64,000 nucleotides of DNA from Arthrobacter sp. PAMC 25486 (GTDB lineage: Bacteria; Actinomycetota; Actinomycetes; Actinomycetales; Micrococcaceae), in NCBI RefSeq assembly GCF_000785535.1, contig NZ_CP007595.1, positions 868,001-932,000 of the forward strand, read 5' to 3'. The notes under the pieces are model-generated. The model was given only the letters and a program-made list of their open reading frames with translations. It did not search any database and was not told the origin of the DNA. Shown piece after piece: positions 47,162-57,177 of the stretch. Each line of letters opens with the position of its first letter. Position 1 is the stretch's first letter. Made by a program: the position numbers and the translations under genes.

Positions 47162-47906
47162 GACGCTGCCCTCTTCCCATGCTAGATCTGCCGGTCCTTG
47201 TCGGCAGGATACCTTCAGCATAGACCCGCAGTCACCGGGCCAACAGGGACAGCTTCCCGAAGGTATTGCTACGAGGCAATCAAGGGATGCGAACGGCCAA
47301 CGCGGCGAAGCCTGAAAGCGTATTCCTCCCCGCCCCGGACGAACTACCGCGTGGTTTCACATTCCGGTGGCAAGACGATGATCCTCAGTCAAGGATTCTT
47401 GGAGCGGCCGGGGCGGGCAGATCTTGGAGTACCCCACAGCTGTGCTGGATGCCGCCATAAAGTGGGTTCGTCCGCGTTTGGATGAAAGCAATAGGCCCCC
47501 AGGTGGCGACGGGGATCATCGACACGGTGACGCGCAAAACGACGATTCAGCGACGGGACCGGAAACGGATCGCAAAAGTACCAATGTATGCAGCGCGCGA
47601 GCTGCCCGATGATTCGCCAGCCGGCAACAGGTACAAAAAGATTTGTCGGCCGCCGGGCTTCAACCGCGTACGCAAGAACGCGCCGAAAGTTGGAAGGCTC
47701 TCGGCACAACACTCGAGCCGGCGATCAACGTACGCCAGGAGAAACTCAGGAAGGAGAAAATCAAGCCTGAAAGGCTCACGCGCTGGCGAGCCGATCTGAA
47801 AGCATAATCTGGATTTTCCCCCGTGGTTCCATGGCGCCCCCGCCCAAGTTCACAACACCCCTGAATACTCCAAAGAAGCGTGGTATGGGTCGGGGCGGGA
47901 GCGGAG
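47162..47906. other. Region between csbD and holA, no gene supported
   Basis: About 745 bases. Rightward frames at 47266-47460 and 47482-47799 are possible (the second is rich in Arg/Lys), but neither has a clear ribosome site or a recognised family. This stretch marks the right end of the accessory block. Confidence 0.45.
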
Positions 47907-48932
47907 CTAGCGGCGAGCTGCCGTGGCGATGACCGTTACGGCACGCTCAACCGCATAGACGGGGTCCTTGGCTGCGCCCTTGACCTGGGCGTCGGCTTCC
48001 GCCAGAACCTTGATGGCCGTAACCAGGGCAGGTCCGTTCCAGTGTCCGGCATCGCGCCGCGCAATATCGACCTGCCACGGGGCCATGCCCAGATCACGGG
48101 CCAACTGCGCCGAGCTGCCCCGGACCCCGAACACCTTGGCCAGCTGGCGAACCTTCATGGCCAGGGCCGCAACCAGCGGCACAGGATCAACACCGGTGGC
48201 CAGGGCGTGCCGCAGGGTCGATAAGGCCACCGGTGCGTTGCCTGCCAGCGCGGCATCGGCCACACGGAATGCTGTGGCTTCCACCCGGCCGCCGTAGTAC
48301 TTGTCAACGTCGTCGGCGCTCACCATGCCCGTGGTGTCGGCCACCAGCTGTGAGCAGGCAGCTGCCAGCTCCGACAAGTTTGCGCCGACTGCGGCGACCA
48401 GCGCCCGCACGGCCGGGGCATCAATGCGGCGCTTGGCAAGTGAGAATTCGGCACTGACGAACTGTGCCTTCTCCGGATCCTTCTTCAACGGCTGGCATTC
48501 AATGCGCGGCGCCCCCAAAGCCTTCAGGGCATCGAGGAGTTTCTTGCCGCGCACACCGCCGCCATGAATCAATATGAGGCTCACATCGGGTGCGGGATCC
48601 TTGATGTATGCGAGGGCATCCTGCAGGAAATCATCGTTCATGGCGGCCAGGCCAGCCACTTCAATCAGCTTGGGCTCGCTGAACAGGGACGGGCTCGCAA
48701 CCAGGCCCAACTGGCCGGGGCTATAGTGCCCGGCATCCAGTGAGGTCAGCTCCAGCTCGGCGTTCTGTGCCCGCAGTTTCCTGCGCACATCGTCAACGGC
48801 TCGGCTGGCAATGAAGTCTTCCGGGCCAAACAACAGCACGACGGGGGCCAGCGGCACATCCCGCCAATCAGCACCCGCAGCAGACCGGGCCGGTGTCCTG
48901 GCAGCCGGGCTCACAGCTGTTTTCCTGTCCAT
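47907..48932 (-). CDS. holA: DNA polymerase III subunit delta
   Basis: Clamp-loader subunit that opens the beta clamp. The 341-residue protein has the delta pattern: VVLLFGPEDFIASRAVDDVRR, then SLFSEPKLIEVAGL (clamp-binding Leu/Phe region), LILIHGGGVRGKKLLDAL, NLSELAAACSQLV, and a helical C-terminal domain with FRVADAALAGNAPVALSTLRHAL. It follows comEC after 68 bases on the same strand. Confidence 0.94.
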   Translation of the reverse strand: MDRKTAVSPAARTPARSAAGADWRDVPLAPVVLLFGPEDFIASRAVDDVRRKLRAQNAELELTSLDAGHYSPGQLGLVASPSLFSEPKLIEVAGLAAMNDDFLQDALAYIKDPAPDVSLILIHGGGVRGKKLLDALKALGAPRIECQPLKKDPEKAQFVSAEFSLAKRRIDAPAVRALVAAVGANLSELAAACSQLVADTTGMVSADDVDKYYGGRVEATAFRVADAALAGNAPVALSTLRHALATGVDPVPLVAALAMKVRQLAKVFGVRGSSAQLARDLGMAPWQVDIARRDAGHWNGPALVTAIKVLAEADAQVKGAAKDPVYAVERAVTVIATAARR

Positions 48933-49000
48933 GCATTATTCACAGCATCTACTGTGCCACCCAGATCGACTATTCCCAACCCGGTCCCCTCCCCTGGCCG

Positions 49001-50869
49001 CTAAACACGTACGACGGCGGCCACCCACCACAGTGCCAACAGTGCGGCCAGAGCAACTACTGAGGCAAAGCCAAAGCGTTCGCGCCACCACACGGGCAGA
49101 TGCGCCATGATGCCGGCAATGGCGGCGCGCAACCGCTGCTTTTCCACTAAGACAATCAAGCTCAGAAGCACCCCGGCATTCAAGACAGCCATAAGCAACA
49201 CACCCTCGGGACCACCGGGCCACGGCAGGCTGGCGGCGGGAAGGGCGGCCATCCAGCGTGCCACCGCGGCAACCCACCACGCGCCCACCCCGCTGATGGC
49301 GGCGCAGAGTCCTGCCAAGGGAGGCAGCAGGAGCGCACACGCCATGCCCAATGTGCCCACAGTTGTCACGAGGGCAATGACGGGTGCCGCCAGCATGTTC
49401 GCCGGCACCGTATAGGGTGTCAGGCGCGCCTGCAGCAACACGATGACGGGGGCGCAGAAAAGCTGGGCCGCCAGCGGAATTGCAATCGTCTGGGCCAGCC
49501 ACAAGGGCATCAGCACCGACAGCCACCTCACACAGCGCTGCCCGACCAGGAACAGCCCCAGGGTCGCCAAAACCGACAGGATAAACGCGTAGTCACCGGC
49601 AAGCCACGGATCAGCCAGCAGAAGCAACACAATGCTCAACGCCAACAGCGCACCGACCCTTTTGGGCCGCCCGCTCAGCAGCGCCATGAGACCGAGGGCA
49701 CCCATGACGGCGGCACGCAGGACACTGGGATCTGGACCCACCACAAGGACAAACCCCAGCAGTGCTGCCAGTGAGAACCCGAAGGCGGCCCGGCGGGGTG
49801 TGTGCAGGGAACGCAGCCCGATCATGAGCGAGGCCAGTATCAGCGTGCAGTTGGCCCCGCTGACTGCCGTCAAATGTGTGAGGCCAGCAGTTTTCATGGA
49901 CTCATTCAAGGCACTGTCCATGGCACTGCGGTCACCCATCACCATGCCCGGCAACAGGGCAGCGGCTTCTGGTGAACGCTTCGCCCACGTCCCCTGCACT
50001 GCGGCAATCCAACCACGACGGATGGCGGTCACCAATGACTCCTTGCCGGCAGCCGCTCCGGGAACGGCAAGGGGAACCGTTGCGGGGCGCAGAATCCCTG
50101 CCCGCCCCACACCGGCGACCCCTGCCGTGCCTGGACCGCCATCGACCTTGCCGGCGGTGCCAACTTTCTGTCCCTGCCGAACCGCTTCCCACGCGGGGCC
50201 GGCAATGACCTGCACAGGCAGCCTCCCTGAGGACGATCGACCACCTGCGCTCGCCTGGACAATGACCGCGTCAAGGATGAATCGTGGCGGACCGTTCCCG
50301 CTGTCGAGCCTTCGCGGAGTGGCTCCCACTTCCAAGGTCAGCATCAGCTCCTCGCCCTGCGCCACGGTTTGCGCCAGCGGTGATGATGCCCCGGCCTGCA
50401 CTTTCACACCGACCACCGCAACTACTGCCAGTGCGCAGGCTGCTGCCAGCACAAAGGTGGCACCCCGGACACCTCCCCGCCGGGCTCTTCGCCGTTCACT
50501 GCTGCCACGGCGCTGGGCCGGACGCAACAACGCCAGCAGCAGACCCGGCAGCAGCCCGAGTAAAAGCACCAGAACAAGTGCCATGGCCAGCCGGGGAATC
50601 ATGGTTGGGGGCATGGCGGTGGCCAGCCCCGCCGTGGCCCACACTGCAATGACTGTGGGCAGAATGCGGATGTCTGGTCGCCGCAGCTCCTGCGCATCAG
50701 CCTGTTCCTGGTGGGCTGCCGCAAGTCGCCGATGGAGGTCCGCAGCCTGCCGCCGCAACTTCGCCCTCCGTGGCTCAGGGGGGCCCGGGTTGGGATCACC
50801 CACCGCAGCCTTGACGTAGCGGGACCACCGCGGTTCATGAAGTCTCACGTTCGCCACGTCATGAGACAC
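49001..50869 (-). CDS. comEC: ComEC/Rec2-family DNA-uptake channel protein
   Basis: Membrane channel for single-stranded DNA in natural transformation. The 622-residue protein has a DUF4131-like N-terminal domain, and the Competence domain with many helices and the signature HLTAVSGANC. The metallo-beta-lactamase domain found at the C-terminus of longer ComEC proteins is absent, as in a number of actinobacteria. The GTG start overlaps comEA by 11 bases. Pilus genes were not seen in the window. Confidence 0.92.
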   Translation of the reverse strand: MSHDVANVRLHEPRWSRYVKAAVGDPNPGPPEPRRAKLRRQAADLHRRLAAAHQEQADAQELRRPDIRILPTVIAVWATAGLATAMPPTMIPRLAMALVLVLLLGLLPGLLLALLRPAQRRGSSERRRARRGGVRGATFVLAAACALAVVAVVGVKVQAGASSPLAQTVAQGEELMLTLEVGATPRRLDSGNGPPRFILDAVIVQASAGGRSSSGRLPVQVIAGPAWEAVRQGQKVGTAGKVDGGPGTAGVAGVGRAGILRPATVPLAVPGAAAGKESLVTAIRRGWIAAVQGTWAKRSPEAAALLPGMVMGDRSAMDSALNESMKTAGLTHLTAVSGANCTLILASLMIGLRSLHTPRRAAFGFSLAALLGFVLVVGPDPSVLRAAVMGALGLMALLSGRPKRVGALLALSIVLLLLADPWLAGDYAFILSVLATLGLFLVGQRCVRWLSVLMPLWLAQTIAIPLAAQLFCAPVIVLLQARLTPYTVPANMLAAPVIALVTTVGTLGMACALLLPPLAGLCAAISGVGAWWVAAVARWMAALPAASLPWPGGPEGVLLMAVLNAGVLLSLIVLVEKQRLRAAIAGIMAHLPVWWRERFGFASVVALAALLALWWVAAVVRV

Positions 50870-51707
50870 TCACCAAGCTTCGAATATTTTCCAATAGCTT
50901 GGCGCCAATCCCGGAAACGGCGTCCAAGGCGTCAACGGACGGGAAAGGTCCGTGATCCGTTCGCCACGCCACAATCCGCTCGGCCAGCACCGGGCCAATT
51001 CCCGGCAAGGCATCAAGGTCGGCGGCAGTGGCGGCATTGACGTTGATGGGTCCCGCCGGCGCCTTCTGGGCAGCCGCTCCATTGGCTGGTGCACCCACAC
51101 CCGGAACGTCTTGCGGCGAGGCAGCCTGTTCCTGGGTGAGAACCACTATTTGCATTCCGTCACTGACTGGCGCGGCCAGGTTCAGAGCTGCCAGCTGTGC
51201 CGTCGGCAACGCTCCCCCGGCGGCTTCCACCGCTTGATAGATGCGGCTGCCCTCCCCCAAGACGAACACGCCGGGGTTGTTGACCGCCCCCACCACGTGA
51301 ACCAGCATGCCCACAGTTCCAGATTTTCCGGCACCCGGGCCGGCGGCGCCACCGGTGGCACCATCGGTGCCGCCCTCCCCCTCGGCCCCTGCGACCACGG
51401 GTGCGGCCGGCACACCCGGGGCTGCAGCATCCTCCGCCAGCGGAGGCACCGTGACATGGCCGCCGGACTTGTTGGACAAGTCCGCCGACACCCCTTGAAC
51501 ACTTGCCGCCTCAAGCCACAGCATCCCCAAGGCTGCCGCAAGCATGGCCAGCACCACGACGAGAGCCCGGATGGAGACTATCCAGCGCGGTCCCTGCAGC
51601 CGCTGGCCAAAGCCACGCTGAGCAAAACCAGGCGGCCCCACGCCACGGCGCTGGGTCGTTTCCACCCCGGGCGGCGGCCACGTAAACTCTTCATCTGCAC
51701 CAGTCAT
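50859..51707 (-). CDS. comEA: ComEA-family helix-hairpin-helix DNA-binding protein
   Basis: Membrane-anchored DNA receptor for uptake. ATG 51707 gives 282 residues: a basic start, one membrane helix (about 45-65), a Gly/Ala/Pro linker, an SLBB-like domain (VHVVGAVNNPGVFVLGEGSRI), and a C-terminal HhH pair (INVNAATAADLDALPGIGPVLAERIVAWR ... AVSGIGAKLLENI). Upstream GTG at 51740 lacks a ribosome site. It is coupled to comEC. Confidence 0.93.
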   Translation of the reverse strand: MTGADEEFTWPPPGVETTQRRGVGPPGFAQRGFGQRLQGPRWIVSIRALVVVLAMLAAALGMLWLEAASVQGVSADLSNKSGGHVTVPPLAEDAAAPGVPAAPVVAGAEGEGGTDGATGGAAGPGAGKSGTVGMLVHVVGAVNNPGVFVLGEGSRIYQAVEAAGGALPTAQLAALNLAAPVSDGMQIVVLTQEQAASPQDVPGVGAPANGAAAQKAPAGPINVNAATAADLDALPGIGPVLAERIVAWRTDHGPFPSVDALDAVSGIGAKLLENIRSLVSVS

Positions 51708-51764
51708 GGAGCCACAGTAGGCGCGGAGGATGCCACCCACCAGAGGTGCGCTGCCGAATGGGGA

Positions 51765-52769
51765 TTACTGAACGCCCAACATCCCCTGTGGGGGAACGAG
51801 TGCGTCGGCAACCACCACAACCAACACGCCCAGCCCCGCATGGGCGGCCAGCACAGCCGGCAAACGGGTCAGGGTTGCGGCAGCAAGGCCGGGCGCGGCA
51901 GCCTCCAGCGACTCGCCGAATGCGCGGGCCTGTTCCTCATTGCCGAAGTGGTGGACACTAATCTGGGTGGCGGCCGGTCCCCGGGTATTGATGTCGACCA
52001 CGGCCAGCGCCTGCAGCCGGGCGATGGCCCTGGCGGCAGAACGCACCTTTTCCAGCGGCACAACGGCCCCGTCCCTGATGCCCAGCAGCGGCTTGATGTC
52101 CAAGACCGTGCCCAGCCACGATGAGGCCAGGCTGATGCGCCCGCCACGGCGCAGTTGTTCAAGGCTGGGCACATAGAAATAGATGGCTGTCGCTTCCAGC
52201 GCCCGGTTCCCTGCAGCCACGACGGTCTGCGCATCATGTCCCTGCAGGGATGCTGCAACGGCCGCCTGAACTCCGCTGCCCAGCCCCATGCCGACCGTGC
52301 CCGAGTTCAGCACGTGAACAGGTATGGGTGAGCGTTCCGCTGCCAGCGTGGCAGCCTCGAAGGTGCCGGAAAGTTTTGTTGAAATGTGCAAGGACACGAT
52401 TTCGGCAAATCCGGCTTCCGCCGCCTGTTTGTAGGCGCGTTCAAATTGCCCAGGTGAAGGACGTGAGGTTTTGACGGATTTTCCCGTGGCCAAGGCCAGC
52501 GAAATGTGGGTTTCCAATTCGGCGTCGTCATCCGAATAGACGTTGTCGCCAATGATCACCGGCATGGGCACCACAGTCAGCATTCCACGACAGGAAATAT
52601 CTGCTACCCATTCCGGCGGCAGTGCCGCAGCGGAATCGGTCACGACGGCGATCGTGGGCCTGGGCGGGCCGCTGTCCTCCGGAACCTCCGGCGCCGACGG
52701 CCCGGCCTTGGGCCGCAACCGCCCCACGTGGTGGCGCAGCCAGATGCGTGCAGCTGATGTTTCGCTCAC
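51765..52769 (-). CDS. DegV-family fatty-acid-binding protein
   Basis: FakB-like protein; the family binds a fatty acid and presents it to a kinase. GTG 52769 with GAAGGGGAG before it gives 334 residues: an unusual N-terminal extension of about 45 residues, then TIAVVTDSAAALP, VVPMPVIIGDNVY, KTSRPSPGQFERAY, HISTKLSGTFEAA, and GRISLASSWLGTVLDIKPLL. A frame back to 52916 crosses the leuS terminator and is rejected. No FakA is visible nearby. Confidence 0.92.
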   Translation of the reverse strand: MSETSAARIWLRHHVGRLRPKAGPSAPEVPEDSGPPRPTIAVVTDSAAALPPEWVADISCRGMLTVVPMPVIIGDNVYSDDDAELETHISLALATGKSVKTSRPSPGQFERAYKQAAEAGFAEIVSLHISTKLSGTFEAATLAAERSPIPVHVLNSGTVGMGLGSGVQAAVAASLQGHDAQTVVAAGNRALEATAIYFYVPSLEQLRRGGRISLASSWLGTVLDIKPLLGIRDGAVVPLEKVRSAARAIARLQALAVVDINTRGPAATQISVHHFGNEEQARAFGESLEAAAPGLAAATLTRLPAVLAAHAGLGVLVVVVADALVPPQGMLGVQ

Positions 52770-52822
52770 AGCATTCTCCCCTTCGAAGAAGTCACGCTTG
52801 CCGGCCACAACGCAGCCACAAC

Positions 52823-52863
52823 ACAAAAGTGCCCCGGCCCGGTGCGGGCGAGGACACTTTTGT
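52823..52863 (-). terminator. Intrinsic terminator after leuS
   Basis: ACAAAAGTG and CACTTTTGT form the outer stem (52823-52831, 52855-52863) with a GC-rich inner part. Read leftward, the 3' arm ends in CACTTTTGTGTTG. Confidence 0.65.
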
Positions 52864-52881
52864 AAGGTGGCTCTTCGCTGA

Positions 52882-55410
52882 CTAGGCAGGAACGATATTG
52901 ACCAGCTTAGGCGCACGCACGATCACCGTGCGGATGCCACGGCCATCGAGCGCCTTTTGGACAACGGCGGAGGCCAGGGCCAATTCACGCAGCTCATCCT
53001 CGGAGATGTCCGGGGACACCTCCAAACGGTCACGTACCTTGCCTTGGATCTGCACAATGGCGGTGACGCTAGCCTCCACCAGCAGGGCCTCGTCAACGGC
53101 GGGGAAACCTGCGTTGGCAACCGAGGCAGGGTGGCCCAAGGTGTTCCACATGTCCTCCGCGGTGTAGGGGGCAAACAGGCTCAGCACGATGGCAACGGCT
53201 TCGGCTGCCTCACGCACGGCCGGATCGGCTGCGCCGGCACCGGAATCAATGACCTTGCGGGTGGCGTTGACCAGTTCCATCAGCTTGGCAACTACCACAT
53301 TGAACTTGTGGCCTTCCAACAAAGCCTTGGCCTCATGCACAGTGCGGTGGGTCAGTGAGCGCAGCGCAGCGTCGCCGCCAACCGCAGGGGTGCCGGGCGC
53401 ACTGTCCACATCGCGGGCCAGGCGCCAGGCCCGGGCCAGGAATTTGGCGGAGCCAGACGGGGAAACATCCGCCCAGTCGACGTCGTCCTCGGGAGGGCCG
53501 GCGAAGACCATGGTGAGGCGGACGGCGTCCACCCCGTACTTGTCCAGCTGCTCACCCAGGTCAACACCGTTGCCCAGGGACTTGCTCATGGCCTTGCCGC
53601 CGTTAAGTACCTGGCCCTGGTTCAGCAGCGCGCTGAAGGGTTCGGTGGCTTCCAGCAGGCCAAGGTCATGGATGACCTTGGTGAAGAAGCGGGCATACAG
53701 CAGGTGCAGGATGGCGTGCTCAACGCCGCCCACGTACTGGCCCACGGGCATCCAGTCGTTGACCTTGGCCGGATCGAAGGGGCCCTCGGTGTACTGGGGT
53801 GAGACAAAGCGCAGGAAGTACCAGGAGGAGTCCACGAAGGTGTCCATGGTGTCGGTGTCGCGCTTGGCCGCGCCGCCGCACGCCGGACAGGGGACGTTGA
53901 CCCAGTCCGCGGCCGCAGCCAGCGGTGAGGTTCCCTTGGGCGAGAGGTCCTCGCCGCGCAGGTTCTCCGGCAGGCGCACGGGCAGCTGATCATCCGGCAC
54001 GGGCACCTCGCCGCAGTCGGCACAGTGGATGATCGGGATGGGCGTTCCCCAGAAACGCTGGCGGGACAGCAGCCAGTCGCGCAGGCGGAAGTTGACGAAC
54101 TTCTCTCCCGTGCCCAGCTTTTCCAGGATCTCGATCGCGGCCGGGATGCCCTCGGCCTTGGAGAGGCCGTTCAGCTCGCCGGAGTTGATCAGGGTGCCCT
54201 CGCCGGTGCTGGCGATCCAGGTTTCAGCGGGGTCTTCGGCGCCGGTGTCCAGGACGGCGCGGACGGGCAGGTCGAACGCCTTGGCGAAGTCGAGGTCGCG
54301 CTGGTCGTGGGCGGGGACGGCCATGATGGCGCCGGTGCCATAGTCGGCCAGAACGTAGTCGGCAGCCCAGACGGGCAGCTTTTCGCCCGTGAGCGGGTTG
54401 ATGGCGTAGCGGCCCGTGAACACGCCGGACTTGGGGCGTTCGGTGGACTGGCGCTCAATGTCGCTGAGCGCCTTGACCTGCTCGCGGTAGTCGCTCAGCG
54501 CCTCGGCATGCTCGGACGTAACCAGATCCAGGGCCAGCGGCGCGTCGGCGGCCACAACGAAGAACGTCGCCCCGTACAGGGTGTCCGGGCGGGTGGTGAA
54601 GACTGTCAGCTCCTGCTGGGGCAATTCTTCGCCGGCAGCCTCGATGACGAACGTGACGTGGGCACCTTCGGAGCGGCCGATCCAGTTCTTCTGCATGGCC
54701 AGCACGCGGTCCGGCCAGTGGCCCTTCAGCGCATCCATGTCATCGAGCAGGCGGTCTGCGTAGTCGGTGATCTTGAAGTACCACTGGTTCAGGGACTTCT
54801 TGGTGACCACGGTGCCGCAGCGTTCACAGGCGCCGTTGACGACCTGCTCGTTGGCGAGCACCGTCTGGTCCTTGGGGCACCAGTTGACGGGTGAATTCTT
54901 GCGGTAGGCCAGGCCCCGCTCATAAAAACGCTTGAACAGCCACTGCGTCCACCGGTAGTACTCGGGGTCGGAGGTCTGCAGGCGGCGGGACCAGTCAACG
55001 GAGATGGCGTAGCGCTTGAACGACTCCGCCTGGGTGTCGATATTGGCGTAGGTCCACTCACTCGGGTGGGCGTTGCGCTTGATGGCGGCATTCTCGGCGG
55101 GCAGGCCGAAGGAGTCCCAGCCGATCGGGTGCAGCACGTCGTAGCCCAGCTGGCGCCAGTAGCGCGAGACGACATCGCCCATGGCAAACGCCTCGGCGTG
55201 GCCCATGTGAAGGTCGCCCGAGGGGTACGGGAACATGTCAAGGACGTAGCGGCGTTCCTTGGATCCGTCGTCAAGCGGGGCAAACACGTTTAGCTCATCC
55301 CAGACGGCAGGCCATTTGGCTTCCATCGAGGCGAAACTGTAGACGCCCTCTTCGCTGTTCTCTTCAGTCTGGGACTGCACGCTCACGTACCCTGCCTTTT
55401 CATTCATCAT
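52882..55410 (-). CDS. leuS: Leucyl-tRNA synthetase
   Basis: Class I synthetase that charges tRNA-Leu. The 842-residue protein has the HIGH-type motif [12 protein letters not shown], the CP1 editing domain ([28 protein letters not shown]), two Cys pairs of a zinc site (CERC and CADC/CPAC regions), WNxxx tRNA-binding pieces, and the KMSKS-type loop AMSKSLGN. The C-terminal domain ends [16 protein letters not shown] 55410 follows AAGGAA; an alternative GTG about 25 bases in gives a start closer to some relatives. A leader with a Leu-rich peptide and terminator controls it. Confidence 0.96.
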   Translation of the reverse strand: MMNEKAGYVSVQSQTEENSEEGVYSFASMEAKWPAVWDELNVFAPLDDGSKERRYVLDMFPYPSGDLHMGHAEAFAMGDVVSRYWRQLGYDVLHPIGWDSFGLPAENAAIKRNAHPSEWTYANIDTQAESFKRYAISVDWSRRLQTSDPEYYRWTQWLFKRFYERGLAYRKNSPVNWCPKDQTVLANEQVVNGACERCGTVVTKKSLNQWYFKITDYADRLLDDMDALKGHWPDRVLAMQKNWIGRSEGAHVTFVIEAAGEELPQQELTVFTTRPDTLYGATFFVVAADAPLALDLVTSEHAEALSDYREQVKALSDIERQSTERPKSGVFTGRYAINPLTGEKLPVWAADYVLADYGTGAIMAVPAHDQRDLDFAKAFDLPVRAVLDTGAEDPAETWIASTGEGTLINSGELNGLSKAEGIPAAIEILEKLGTGEKFVNFRLRDWLLSRQRFWGTPIPIIHCADCGEVPVPDDQLPVRLPENLRGEDLSPKGTSPLAAAADWVNVPCPACGGAAKRDTDTMDTFVDSSWYFLRFVSPQYTEGPFDPAKVNDWMPVGQYVGGVEHAILHLLYARFFTKVIHDLGLLEATEPFSALLNQGQVLNGGKAMSKSLGNGVDLGEQLDKYGVDAVRLTMVFAGPPEDDVDWADVSPSGSAKFLARAWRLARDVDSAPGTPAVGGDAALRSLTHRTVHEAKALLEGHKFNVVVAKLMELVNATRKVIDSGAGAADPAVREAAEAVAIVLSLFAPYTAEDMWNTLGHPASVANAGFPAVDEALLVEASVTAIVQIQGKVRDRLEVSPDISEDELRELALASAVVQKALDGRGIRTVIVRAPKLVNIVPA

Positions 55411-55444
55411 TGGCTTCTTGTTCCTTCTGGCCCGTTACACACAA

Positions 55445-55489
55445 AAGCCCCTCGACACAGCAAGGGGCTTACCGCGGTGTTGCTCGCGG
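55445..55489 (-). promoter_or_regulatory. leuS attenuator: hairpin plus intrinsic terminator
   Basis: Leftward order: CCGCG-8-base loop-CGCGG (55489-55472), then a terminator stem AAGCCCCT with AGGGGCTT (55470-55445) followed by TTGTGTG. The first hairpin abuts the stop codon of the leader peptide. Its loop carries AGCAA, complementary to TTGCT in the terminator loop, giving a possible alternative pairing. Confidence 0.65.
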
Positions 55490-55516
55490 CTAGCTAAGAA
55501 GGAGAAATGTATGCAC
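55490..55516 (-). promoter_or_regulatory. leuS leader peptide
   Basis: GTG at 55516 reads M-H-T-F-L-L-L-S-stop (Leu codons CTC CTT CTT). TAAAGT ends 6 bases upstream and could be the -10 box of a leaderless transcript; AGGAGG directly abuts the GTG. The Leu-Leu-Leu-Ser core and the following GC-rich bases resemble the leuA leader. Confidence 0.6.
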
Positions 55517-55541
55517 CCTCCTACTTTAGCGCACTTAAAGT

Positions 55542-55590
55542 ACGACGGCGGGAGCCCGCCTTTTGCGAAAAGGGGGGCTCCCGCCGTCGT
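55542..55590 (-). terminator. glpK terminator
   Basis: A perfect 16-bp stem (55542-55557 with 55575-55590) is topped by an inner CCTTTT/AAAAGG stem. It separates glpK from the leuS leader. Confidence 0.85.
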
Positions 55591-55612
55591 GCAACAGGAG
55601 ACGCTGGCGCAG

Positions 55613-57127
55613 TTACCTTACGTCCTCGTCAACCCAGTCCATGGACTTGGTGACGGCCTTCTTCCACAGGCGCATCTGGCGGTCACGCTCGGCCGGGTCC
55701 ATGTTGGGCTCCCAGCGCTTGTCCTCGGACCAGTTGCTGGACAGCTCGCCCAGGTCCTTCCAGAAGCCGACGGCCAGGCCTGCGGCATAGGCTGCGCCAA
55801 GGGCCGTGGTTTCGGTGACCTTGGGACGGATCACCGGGACCCCGAGGATGTCGGCCTGGAACTGCATGAGGGCGTCATTGGCGACCATCCCGCCGTCGAC
55901 CTTCAGCTCGGTCAGGTCAACACCGGAGTCGGCGTTGACGGCGTCGAGTACTTCGCGGGTCTGGAAGGCGGTGGCCTCCAGTGCGGCCCGGGCAATATGG
56001 TTCTTGTTCACAAAGCGGGTCAGGCCCACGATGGCGCCGCGGGCGTCGGGACGCCAGTACGGGGCGAACAAGCCCGAGAACGCCGGGACGATGTAGACGC
56101 CGCCGTTGTCCTCGACCGCTGCAGCCAGCTCCTCCACCTCGGGGGCGGAGCTGATCATGCCGATGTTATCGCGCAACCACTGGATCAGGGATCCGGTGAC
56201 GGCGATGGAGCCTTCCAAGGCGTAGCGCGGTGCGGCGTCGCCGAGCTTGTAGCCCAGCGTGGTGAGCAGCCCGTTCTTCGAGTGGACAATCTCCTCGCCC
56301 GTGTTGAAGATCAGGAAGCAGCCGGTGCCGTACGTGTTCTTCGCCTCGCCGGTCTTGAACGCGGCCTGCCCGAAGGTGGCTGCCTGCTGGTCGCCCAGAA
56401 TGCCGGCGACGGGGACTTCGCGCAGCAGCTGGCTGCCGTGCACGTGGCCGTAGACCTCGGAGGAGGACTTGATGGCGGGCATCATGGACTTCGGCACACC
56501 AAAGGCGGCCAAAATCTCGTCATCCCACGCCAGGGTTTCCAGGTCCATGAACATGGTGCGGGAGGCGTTGGTGACATCGGTGATGTGCACGCCGCCGTCG
56601 GCGCCTCCTGTCAGGTTCCAGGTGACCCAGCTGTCGGTGTTGCCGAACAGCAGGTCCCCGGCCTCCGCCTTGGCGCGTGCACCCTCGACGTTGTCAAGGA
56701 TCCACTTGATTTTGGTGCCGGAGAAGTAGGTGGCCAGCGGCAGGCCGACCTTGGCCTTGAAACGCTCCACCCCGCCGTCGGCTGCGAGCTCGTCAACAAT
56801 GCCCTGCGTGCGGGTGTCCTGCCACACGATGGCGTTATAGACGGGGACGCCGGTGTTCTTGTCCCAGACGACGGCCGTCTCGCGCTGGTTGGTGATGCCC
56901 ACGCCGACAATGTCATGCCGTGTCAGGTTTGCCTGCGCCAGCGCTGTGCCGATGACCTCGCGGGTGTTATTCCAAATTTCTGCAGCGTTGTGCTCCACCC
57001 AGCCGGGCTTGGGAAAAATCTGCTCGTGCTCGAGCTGGCCGGAGGAGACGATGTTGCCGTCGTGGTCAAACACGATGGCGCGGCTGCTGGTGGTTCCTTG
57101 ATCGATGGCAATTACATACTGAGACAT
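55613..57127 (-). CDS. glpK: Glycerol kinase
   Basis: Phosphorylates glycerol to glycerol 3-phosphate with ATP. The 504-residue FGGY-family protein has the N-terminal [13 protein letters not shown], the GHEQIFP-like [14 protein letters not shown] region, [10 protein letters not shown], and the C-terminal [19 protein letters not shown] signature. Standard length. It is the last gene of the glpD-glpF-glpK operon, 50 bases after glpF. Confidence 0.97.
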   Translation of the reverse strand: MSQYVIAIDQGTTSSRAIVFDHDGNIVSSGQLEHEQIFPKPGWVEHNAAEIWNNTREVIGTALAQANLTRHDIVGVGITNQRETAVVWDKNTGVPVYNAIVWQDTRTQGIVDELAADGGVERFKAKVGLPLATYFSGTKIKWILDNVEGARAKAEAGDLLFGNTDSWVTWNLTGGADGGVHITDVTNASRTMFMDLETLAWDDEILAAFGVPKSMMPAIKSSSEVYGHVHGSQLLREVPVAGILGDQQAATFGQAAFKTGEAKNTYGTGCFLIFNTGEEIVHSKNGLLTTLGYKLGDAAPRYALEGSIAVTGSLIQWLRDNIGMISSAPEVEELAAAVEDNGGVYIVPAFSGLFAPYWRPDARGAIVGLTRFVNKNHIARAALEATAFQTREVLDAVNADSGVDLTELKVDGGMVANDALMQFQADILGVPVIRPKVTETTALGAAYAAGLAVGFWKDLGELSSNWSEDKRWEPNMDPAERDRQMRLWKKAVTKSMDWVDEDVR

Positions 57128-57177
57128 CTTTGTTTCCTTTGCTCGTGATTCACATTAAGAACAAATTGTTGGCTAAA

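Noticed and set aside
47482..47799. 105-codon Arg/Lys-rich rightward frame before holA
   Set aside because: No ribosome site and no recognisable family; kept only as a possibility in the region note.
55445..55516. T-box riboswitch before leuS (ACCGCGG next to a terminator)
   Set aside because: The leader is only about 110 bases and has no room for the specifier stem; the full T-box sequence is not present. A peptide attenuator fits better.
55418..57148. 576-codon rightward open frame opposite glpK
   Set aside because: It is an antisense shadow produced by the GC-rich third positions of glpK; no family motif and no ribosome site, while glpK is unmistakable.
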